The translations under genes and the position numbers were made by a program. A stretch of DNA of 64,000 bases from assembly GCA_013397435.1 (NCBI GenBank), contig VZRG01000265.1, forward strand, positions 563,307-627,306, written 5' to 3'. The notes under the pieces are model-generated. The model ran no database searches. It was given only the letters and a program-made list of their open reading frames with translations, and was not told where the DNA came from. Positions 50,512-61,064 of this stretch are shown in pieces (positions within the stretch are counted from its first letter, which is position 1; every line of letters starts with the position of its first letter). This DNA comes from Erythrocercus mccallii. Taxonomy: Eukaryota; Chordata; Aves; Passeriformes; Dicruridae.

Positions 50512-50527
50512 GCATTATGAGAAATGA
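50512..50527 (+). other. candidate terminal-exon start (HYEK-stop) after 42033 exon
   Basis: A good acceptor 'tttttaactcttttag' ends at 50511. If the candidate exon 42033-42118 (phase 2 at its end) is joined here, the frame continues as CA|G CAT TAT GAG AAA TGA, reading Q-H-Y-E-K-stop, with the stop at 50525-50527. This is the best-looking downstream acceptor I noticed. Many acceptors occur by chance in 44 kb, so the link is weak. Confidence 0.18.
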
Positions 50528-53500
50528 AGCTGTATAATGATTTGAAGATGCATGAGGTAAAAAACAGTGTAGCTACAAGCAGTACATTTGTACATACTAA
50601 CACTATAAAAACATGTTTATCCTGTGACGTTTCCCCTTATTTCTGTGAGATGATTACTAAATATTACCCAAAAAAAAAAAAGTTTTCAGCTTTAAATCTC
50701 AAAGCTCCAGAATACAGTAGGCGAGGCAGGATTCAGTAGATTGGAATGGATCAGACAGTATCCATGGAAAGTGCAGAGCAGATTCCTGCAGAAACCTAAA
50801 CCTTCAAAATGCTCAGGGATCCTCCAAACAAAGGAGACCAAGTGGTTCTTTAAGGGAAAGTCCCTTCCAGTTTGAACCATTTGCTGTTACTCACTGGTGC
50901 TGGCACCCAGACAAAGCATCCCTCCCTCATACATTCCTTTCTCACTAGATATATAATTATTCCTTTACATGTTGTCATAGTTTTAAGCTCCTGACTCAGA
51001 TTTCTTAAATACCATCTAAGACAACTGTGTATTCCCTTCTCAGAAACAAGAGTATGGGGTAGCCTGGAAGGAGACACAGTTGCTCTCCACTCTTAACTTC
51101 TTTTTCACCATGGCTTGCGGCTCTGCACGCAAGTAAGATGAGGTTCTCTTCAAGAGAAGGTTTTTGAAGGATTTTTGAATGATGCAGATTCCTGTCAATA
51201 AGAAGTTCCTTCTTTTAGACTTCAGTGGCACTTTGCATCTGTGGAGTCAGATGGTCACTTCCTTTGAGCCAGGATGACGCAGTTGTTTCCCAGCTGCATT
51301 TCTAGTGTCCCTTCATTCACGTCTCCTGCTGCAATACTTCAGGCTTGGCAAGACTTGCGAGGAAGCTGCTGCCAAGTCAAACTTTTTTATCTCATCTCTG
51401 CCATTGCAGGGCCTGAACTGTTGCGGGCAACCCTGGGATAGCAGTACATGATGGAAGTGGTCAGGGAAGAATGTCCCCCACTCCTCTGTGCAAACAGATG
51501 CTGCTGTGCTGGACGTGGCATGCTCCTCAAGGCATGGAATCTACATCTTGTAAACTGGGTACGCAGGGAACTGTGAGATGCCCAGATCAATAACAGACAC
51601 TGTTCATGTGGCTGTGTTGTCTGACACACCTCTGCACACATGGAAATGAGAATTCTCTCCGTTTTTACTCAGGCTGGAAAGAGTTCATCTAATGCCTTGG
51701 AATTGCTGACAGAATATGGGCTAAGTCTTTTAGGTGCCTCTTACTGCCTTTTTATCCATTGGATATCACTCTTTCAAGTGATTTTTGTATACTTCAAGTC
51801 TGTTCCTCTATAGGAAAGAGAAACTGGACTTGCTGGGCTTTCTTACAAAGAGCTGTGATATAGTGGATTTTAATTAAAAATTCATTAGAAGTCTGTAATA
51901 AGAGTTTTTCTTATTTTGAAAGACAGTTTATAGTTGTTCTGTATTAATGCTAACATTTTGAAAAGGGTCATCTGCTTCCTCATTGTTATTTTTTTATTTT
52001 CATTGATTTATGCTCTTTTTAAAAGCTAGGATTATGAGTGAGATAGATCAAACAGCATATAAATAGATTAATTATTACAGAAGCTCTTACTACATGAGAA
52101 ATTTTAAGTTTATTCTGAAAGGCACAATCACATGGAATGGCACAGCCAGTGAAAAACTGCATCAGTTTTATTGAGCTTATATTCTTTTCCCTTATCTTCT
52201 TTCTTATCTTCTATCTTATTAAAAAAAACCCCACTGACTGTGAGCCATCACGTCTGTGACATGTACATGCTGAAAGGGTTACAGGGTGGCAAAAGGTATT
52301 TCAGTCAAGTCTTCAAATAGGAATCAGGAAAGATTGAGTTGTGGTCACAAATACTGGGAGTGTGCAGCTGCTTCACTGTTTTAAGCAGAGGATTTTGGTA
52401 GCATTTCTCATCAGGATGTCCGTGATCTTTTGCTGGGGTCCATGGACACAGAGCTGTTCTGCTGCTTCCAGGTTCAAGAGTTCACCCCTGGCATTCACAG
52501 TGAGAGGCAAACGAAGTCTCTGTACTCAGAATTGGTCTAGAAGCTGGCTAGCCAGCTTTCTCATCTGACTTCAAAAGCACCACACTGTGCTTCGTTTAGG
52601 AGGGTTGCTTCATTCATTTTTCCCTCAAGTAAAGGTAGGCTTCTTTAGAAATTGTTACAGATGAAGTTTCAAGAGTGTTAAGCAGATTTTTGTTTTGCTT
52701 TCCATTTCCCCTGGGCAGAACCATTTCTTCTAGACTTTGAAAATGAGCAGACGATAATTTCAGTTGTTTGTGTACACCTGAAATAATCTTATTCCAATTG
52801 TTTGCCAAATAAGAGTAAATCTCCAACTTTCATTTTGATTGTGAAAAACTTTGCTTTGATGGTCTGCATGGGTAGAGTAATTTTAGTGATCATTTAATGT
52901 TCCATCACAGTTTAAATCTTTCATTTTTTCAATTTTTTAAAAGTGCTTAGGTTTAATTAAGTAGAGCAAAACTTTGTATTCTTTCTCTTTAAAATGGAAG
53001 CTTAACTTAGTTTGCATTCTGTTTGTTATAACATAATTGGCCAAGTACAGATATGGTGTGATCAAGTATGAAGCTATTTTAGGAAGTAAGACTCAAGAAA
53101 ATTAATCTCTGACGGTTTGCAGAAGAAAGGGTTAAGATTGGAACATACATTTTTATGAGTTTGACTTCCCTGGGAAGTGGAAGACTTAGGAAAATCATGT
53201 TGCTTGCTTCAAAAATCCCTTTTCCACAGAAATCCTAGGAGTACTGTGGCTGAAGTATTCTGTGGGATCATTTGAAAATCAGGTGATGTATTCATGTTGA
53301 TTAAGGGAATCTGTGTTAGGAATCTAAAGAAAACATTAGAAGATTAGGAATTACAAGATTTGTTTCAATTTGATAATTGAAGTTAGATCAGTGGGAGCAA
53401 TACCATTTAGTGCTTTTTTTTCTGCTGCATCCATCAGAACAGAGAGAGGAGTTGCATAGGAAGGAGTTTCTAGGAATGCTCTTGAATCTTTCTGAAATGA

Positions 53501-56500
53501 ATCAAGTCTTTTATTTATGTGTGTATGTGTGTATATTTAAGGGATGGGGGATTACTGGACTTTCCCATGGTGCTTCTCTAAATGACTTTTCATTGTTTTC
53601 TCAATACGACATGTTCCAGGTAATACATGTGAGCTGGTATCTCCTGTGTGGGCACTGGATGTTCCTTTTAGACCTGGATGTCACTTAGACTTAGGTGTCA
53701 CACTTGTGCTGTGCAGACAGTGCATGCTCTGAGAATACTTCATAAAAAGCAGTATATACCACTGCAGCTGAAGAAGGACACTTGAAACCTGGACATGATT
53801 TTGCTGCATGAGGCTATTTTAGTAGTAAGGAAACCTTTGTAAGAAACTGTGGCTTTGTGCACCTATATTTGCTTTTAGAAATTCAGCTGCTGAAGAAACA
53901 TTGTGCTGTCCTGAGAGGGCAGTCATATGGGAAAGTGCAAGTGTTTTTGTGAGCCATGACAATATTTTTTTTCCTTTCCTCTTCAGTGAAGTGTAAGAAT
54001 AAATATTTGTACTTAGAGGGATTTTTTTCCATAGAAGTGTGTTGGACAGATTTTGGGTGTGTAGTAGTGTATTCCATGTTTCTGAATACACAGATTTAAT
54101 ATATAACTAAAAAATATATTTAAAAGTTATGTGAGAACAGATGTTTCAGAGGTACAAGCTACTGTTAACTATTATAACCTGATTTAGCCTAGTTTAAAAG
54201 GATTACTGTGGCTTAAGGAATTGGTTTCCAATGGTAACATCAGCATGCATGTATTACATGAAGTAACATTGTGCTTGTCCATGTTCATCTTACCAATAAT
54301 GGAAAAGTAATACTGTAGTGACTTTGTGTTCTTCACATAAAGCTCCGACCAATTTTCAGGTAATTAACTGTATATGCAGTGTGGATGGGACTTTATAAAA
54401 ATGTGTTATCTGTGTGCCAGTCATCAATAATTTTGAAATGGTATTTTGAAATTACCAAAGGGTTTTTTCTCCTTGAATTAGTCCTGGCACAAATACTAGG
54501 TTTCAGGATCTGCAGGTATAGAGAGGTGGGTTTGTTCCGTGTTTGTGCCTGCTACTTACATTGCCCGTGCGTTGCCCTCTTGTCACAGCAAACAGCTTTT
54601 GCCTGGATTTTCAAAGCAGCAGAAGGATGAATGCCTTAATACAGTCTCAGTGGGTATTCTGACAGTCCACAAATGGTGTTTTGAAGTCCACCAAAAATTA
54701 TGCTCTGGGTTCAATCTTCAGTATTTACACAGGCCTTTGTGCATAATCAGAAAATACTGCTAACCATATCCAAAATAAACATTTTATACTGTCAAGTGAG
54801 AAAACTATGAGTAAGCATTCTTCTGTGCATCTTGATTTACAGTAAGAAATATATATACTTTTAACGAAGCATTCTAATTATTTAAGTCCCTTACAATTTA
54901 TCTGTATTTAAACATTACAAAATGAAAGAGTACAGTTTGGTAATTCTAAATACGTCTTGATTGTTTACCACAGTGGGGTATCTTCTTTTGTGCCTTTCCT
55001 TATTTTGCACCTATGAGGAAACTACTTATTTGATATTGAAATTGTAGTTCTCCCCTTTTCCATAATGACACAAATACATCAATATCATAAGAACGCACAT
55101 TCTTAAAAGAACAGTTTATTTGAATCAGTAAAATTTTTAAGTTCTCAATAATTTACTGATTTAAGTCCTAAGTGCCTTTGGAGGGGAGGAGGACATGTTC
55201 TAATGCTCAAGTTAGCAGCTAATACACAGCTAGCTGTTCAGTTAGAACTACAAAATTGATAAATATTGTCTCAGAGGTTATTATAAATACAGCTGCTCAT
55301 TAATTTTTCAGTACAGCAGCCTTTTGCCTGGAAATGCTGACTCATTGAAACCAAAAGTTTTTAAGAATCCAAGAAAACATGGAAGAGTGTTTCCTAAAAA
55401 ACCTGTCTGCTAAATGTGCAGCCAGGGAGAGCTTCCAAGGCAGAGAGTCAGAGCACTCATCTGGGAAATTCAGATTTCTGCTCTGCCTGATTCTCAGTCA
55501 GAGGACAGGGCAAGACATCTCTTTTCCCAGAGGACTGACGGGACCACCAGCTCACTGGATTTATAGGAATTCTCTTTGGTTTAGATATTAAGTATAGGCT
55601 TAACTGATGTATGTTAAGATGTACATACTGGATTTTTAAGCGCATGTATCTTAAAAAACTTTGCTGCTGGAAAAGTGAACAGACACAGCAGCAGTTCATG
55701 GTGTTGTCATTTTACCGTCCAAACAGAAAACAAAGGTCGCTCTATAAGGAAAAGTTATGTTAATCCATTAAAAAGCAGACTTGCAGAGCAGATTGGCTCG
55801 CTTGAGCTGATGTTGCTAAAATGCCCATTTCCCCAGCACAAAGAGCAATAACCAGGAAATAACGAGGTCAGCTATCACGCTCTTTGTCCCTTTCACTTGC
55901 TAGGAAACACTTTCACCCTCAGCTAGTTTCCTCCCAGAACTGCAGCCGGCACACTGGGGCCTTTGGTTGGAAAAGGGTGGGGTCTTGGCTGCTGTGCTAC
56001 ATGGCTGGATGCTGATGTGTTGCACTGATTTGTAATCATTTACGTGCTGCATGCTTCCATACGTGATTCCATAGTCTCAGCTGTTACTCCATGAAGTACT
56101 GTAACGACTTGTAAAGGGCGGGGTGAAAAACAGCCGTTCTCAACTTCATTCTTACAGAGAAGTTGGGAAATTAAAAGAGCAAAAGAACGTCTGTGCAGGG
56201 ATGTAGGATAGTCATGGTACATTTTTCATGAGTGTTGGATCCTGGGGTATGCTGAGAGGATAGTATGAAAAAATGTAAGAGCATTCCTGCTTCTGAAGCT
56301 CAAGGAAAACATAGCCTTAAATAAAGCTACCACATAAATAAAGTCTCGAGTCTTGTATGAGAAACTGAATAAAAATAAATAAGTTATGTTCATATAAAGA
56401 ATAGTTTCAAAATTCCTTGACCATAGAAAATATTAGTTCTTATAAACGTAGTATCTCTTAGGAATTTTGTTGAAATAAATAGATGCCTAAAGTGGGGATT

Positions 56501-59500
56501 TGTGACTTTATTTGACAATTGTACCAGCTCCTCATCAATCCTTTTAGGCAAAGCCAGAATCAAGTTATAAAAATCAACCTTCTATTTATCTTTGCAGTTT
56601 AATCATTTGCAAATTATCATTCTTACTGATAGCGTTCATAATAATCTACTTCTGTAGGCATGTGTACATTCCACTGAGTGCATTTTTGCCGTTCATTTAG
56701 GATGATTAGAAATTTCTGGGTTGAGTATTCTGTGAAAGTTTTACAAAAAGTTTGTCTTGTCTTTATGCAAGCATATATAGAAATCAAGGTATTGCTTACA
56801 TTCTTCTCATGCAGTGGTGTTACTGAATTGAGAAAAATGTCATTTTTGCCTACAGCTGAATTTTGATTTATTTTATATTGAATAGTTCTCACTTTTGAAA
56901 TGGCAAGTCAAAAGAGAAAAACAGTTCAATGTTAAATAATTAAGGAATATTTTAAAATTAGTATTTCAGGAGTGAGATAAAATTTGGCAATAGAAAAAAA
57001 ACATGATAAGTACGTTTTGGCTTTTAGGATTAGTAACAGACTATTGTGTAAAGTCATTCTGTGTTATCTCTATTGTTACAAAATCAAGGATCATATTTTA
57101 TTTTGACTAATGAAGATACAAGTTAGAAAGTCAAAAATACTTTAAAGCCCAATTGACAAAATAGAGATACATTAAAATATGTGAGCTAAGGTGAAATAAA
57201 GCTTCCTTTAAAACCCACAGCACAGGGAGAGCAGAACACTATGGGTACAGATGTTTAGGTTTGTTGGGTTTTTTTTACAGAGACCACTCTGAAAAGTCAT
57301 AGGCAGAAATGAATGTGGATCTTTTAGTCCCTCTCAAATAGAGTGCTTTCCTTAATAACACTTATTTTCTGCTACTTTACCATAGAAGAGCTAGAAAGAC
57401 AGGTAACTTGAGTGCTAAATCTCCAAGATCAAACACCATTCATCCTCTTACCTGCCATACTAATTCCAGAGGACCAATGGGTCCTATGATTCTTTTCCCA
57501 TAGTTACTATGAGGGTGGTGCTTAGGATGGGTGCTGAGGCTGATTTACAGAGCAAAGATTCACTTACATGATAATGTTAGAGATCACAGAATGTCTACAA
57601 ATTTTTTTTCTATTTTAACTACTGAAAATTTTCTCCTTTTTTATCAGCAAGGAAACAGAGTTATGACATTCTCTACCAGATTAATTGCACGTCCAATTGG
57701 AAAGTGTGAAGAAAGAGGAAAACAATTTTTCAGTGACTACATTCACTCCTTATATCTCCATATTGTGAGATGCTTTGGCTTGTCTCTTGCTGTTCATTTG
57801 TTCTCTCCTCAACACTTTACATTGTTAAAATTGGAAGATAAACCATCATAACCAAATTTATGTATTTGTTCCCCTGCCCTTTAAAATAATCAGAATGTCT
57901 GCTGCAGATTTTGAGTTACACACACTGATGTGGCTCAAGTAAAATACTTTCCACATTAAAACTCTTCGTTTTAGGTTATCAGAAATCGAATGAAGCAAGT
58001 AAAAGTTTTAGGCTGCAAGAGAAAAATAATTAAAAATCACTCTTTTATGTAATTTTTTTTTTTGCAAAAGATTGTCGAAGTCACAAGACAGCATCAGTCA
58101 GGGCATTTTTATAACTGCCGGAGGGTTAGCTGTGATGGTTGTGAATTCTTGTCAAGTGAAGAAATTAGTCATTAAAACTGACCTTTTTTCCTTCAAGTTT
58201 TGAAAGTTTCTCTTAAGAATGCCTAATTCCCTGTTAGGAATATTTATTTTATTTATTTTCTCATATTCAGATAATTTGGAATGCTTTATTTCTCTCCAAA
58301 CTCTCCCTTCTCCTTCTCCTCCCAGCTGTATAGTGGAATAACCAGTTTGGAATAAAAAATAACCTCCCATCTACTCCTCATATTAGAGTAAGCTGGTTTT
58401 TAACAGTACAAAAAGAAGAATCAAAATCACGCTGAAAACATGTATCTTGCTTGAGAGCTAGCATAAGGAGGGGGAGCTCCCCACCTGAGATGTTCAGGGA
58501 TATTTTTTCTTCCCCCTGCAGTTTGACTGCGAGGTCAGTCTCTTTTCTGGTACGAAGGATCTAGTCATAGGATAGATCTCAACCATATAATAGGAGCTTT
58601 ACAAATAGGAGAGAAATTAAATGTTCTGGAAGTTGAAATATGCCACTGATTCAAAACTTCAATGCTGCATGAGTGTTGAACAGCAGAGTCTTAAGTATTA
58701 TGATTCCCTTTCATTAGCCCGTTGTGCATAGTTTCAGTGGTTCGGGGAATCTGGTTCAAATATATAAAGTTTAATACAAAAAAAAGTTTCATGAACTTGT
58801 TTTCCAGAAACCATTTTTGCTACATTTGAAACTTCCTTAGGTAGTTAGTTAGATTATTGCATGGAAATTGGCAGGCAAACCAAAAATCACAGTGGTACTT
58901 CATATTTTTTTCATCACTGATATGGCTATAATTGCTTTTTTGTTTGTAGGGGAGAAACATTCTCAGTTCATGTTTGCACTGTCATTGAATTGCAAAAAAT
59001 AACACAACATCTAGCCATATACCTGACCTATTCATATTGAATGTGCCAACAGGGACTTGAATAATTTCTGTCCAAAGCATTACCCAGTTGCTCAATCCCA
59101 ATCACCTCCAAGAACAGGTATTTCCAGTACTGTGCTGTACTTCTGCCAGCATGATTGGCTTATTACAGCATTATTTATGTTAAATACTGAAATAGGAGTG
59201 TTACAAAAATCCTCAGTTTCTTAAAAAATCATAACAGTAATATGGCAAATTCATAGACTGCATGGTCCAGACTGTTCAGAAAAAGAAAATGTAACATGGC
59301 ACACTGGAACTGATTGCCTTGATGTTTTCAGCTTAGTTTTCAGCTAACATAGAATAGTTAATAAAATGGATAGCAATACACTGGTTTTCCTTCTTTTTAT
59401 AATTCTACAGTGATCTGGGTAAGACTGATTGTTTATTTTTAAAATAATTTTTACCATGAAAGTCTCAAAGAGAAAATGAAACTCCTGAAGAAAAAGCAAA

Positions 59501-59929
59501 AGCATGCTGTATTTCTTTCTTTGGACTCTCTTATGTGCTTGCCCTGGCTCTCCAAGTGGCATGAGCAAGATATACAATCCCAGATAAATGTAACCATCTG
59601 AAAAGAGAGTGTAATGATTCAGTATAGAGCTATGACATGCTTCAGCTGCAGCTGAAGTACATTATGACCTGTGCTTGAGTAATTTTGGAAGAGCACATGA
59701 ATTTTTCTTACTGTTTATACTTAGAAAGAAATATGGAAAACATTTGTTTTCCATGGGATATCAGTGTAGAACTTAAATAACTTAGTAAAAATAGATATTA
59801 TTTTCATACATCATAAGAATACTGACTGGTTTTGTAAAGCAGAAGAGAATGGGATCACTTGTCCCATTATTTGATTTATCTCTGTTAAAAGTTTTAACTC
59901 CAAGTCAAGTAAACCTTAGTCTGTGCATG

Positions 59930-60240
59930 TGCAGCTGTCAGTGCCCAGGGAAAGCTTGGACACTCTATCCCCAGTGGTGTCTTCATCTCTCTCCTACTTC
60001 TCACACTGGCCCAGCTGAGCTCCCACCCCAAGACTGAGGCAGGGAGGGTGTCTCTGCAGGGCACTGCCTTTCCTGGGCAGTGGCCCTTGGAAAGAGGGAA
60101 AAAATGACAATTTTCAGGGAGCTGCTCCCTGGAGGGGATAGGTGGGTGCCTCCAGAGAAAGCCAGGACTGGCCTCTGTCATCCTCTGGCTCAGGCATCCC
60201 AGTGGTTTGGCATGACAGCATGGGAGCCCTGAGTTAGACC
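59930..60240. other. G/C-richer patch in intron 4, no gene recognised
   Basis: A patch of about 300 bases with clearly higher G+C than its surroundings and frames open on both strands (59849-60037 on +, 59894-60181 on -). I recognise neither a protein nor a repeat. It is not CpG-dense enough to call an island by eye. Confidence 0.4.
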
Positions 60241-61032
60241 AGAGGTGACTGGTTTGTTTTACAAACCATTAGGGAAAATGGCATCCACAAATAAAGTGCA
60301 TGCTTTTATTCCAAGAATTTTTAAGTTGTTAGTGCTGATACTAAATGTTCTGGATGTGGAAGAGCAGTTTGGATGCTGAATATGCAAATAGATGTGCTAA
60401 TCATGCTAACTTTATTTTACAGTAGGTTTTATTTCTGATTTTTCTTAAGGTCCGAGATGAGTAGCAAAATGTGAATGATGAGGAAAATACTTTCAGATTT
60501 CAACACTTTATCTGTTGACTTAATGTTTTAACTAAAGAACTCAAAGATGGATGTGTCTGCATCTATGGTTTATGACACACAATCTTACATCTGGTTTATG
60601 ACTTGTAATCTAATGATATGGCCACTCAGCAGCTGTTTTCTGGGAGGTATGTTAGGTAATCTGTAGTTTTCCAACTTTGTTCCTGGAAATCTTCATTATG
60701 AGCAGGTAAGTGTTAGTTGCTACATGTGAATACAGTATCTATAGCAGTAAATTACAGTTGGATGTTGCTGATGTGGCTGTACATCTGCAAACAGAAAATT
60801 TCAAAGTCAGAGGATTGGCTCTGCATTTTGCAGTGTACCACATTTATACTGCACTAATGGAGAATAATTTTATATATTCAGAAGAATGTTTTAATTGTTC
60901 TATAAGTTGCCATTAGAATTTCTTGATTTAAACTAGCAATCAGATACACAGTTCAATAACATTTAAAAACTGGTAGCTGTAGATTATGTTTACAAAGAGA
61001 TATATTTTAAGAATTGAAATTTAAGAAAGATC

Positions 61033-61064
61033 AATTTTTTAATATGTTGATATATTAAAAAATT
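61033..61064. repeat. perfect 13-bp AT inverted repeat, 6-nt loop
   Basis: 'aattttttaatat' (61033-61045) pairs exactly with 'atattaaaaaatt' (61052-61064) around 'gttgat'. It sits in a strongly AT-rich stretch, so chance formation is likely. Confidence 0.88.

Noticed and set aside
57531..57851. 106-codon + frame in distal intron 4
   Set aside because: AT-rich codon content, no motif and no promoter or splice evidence.
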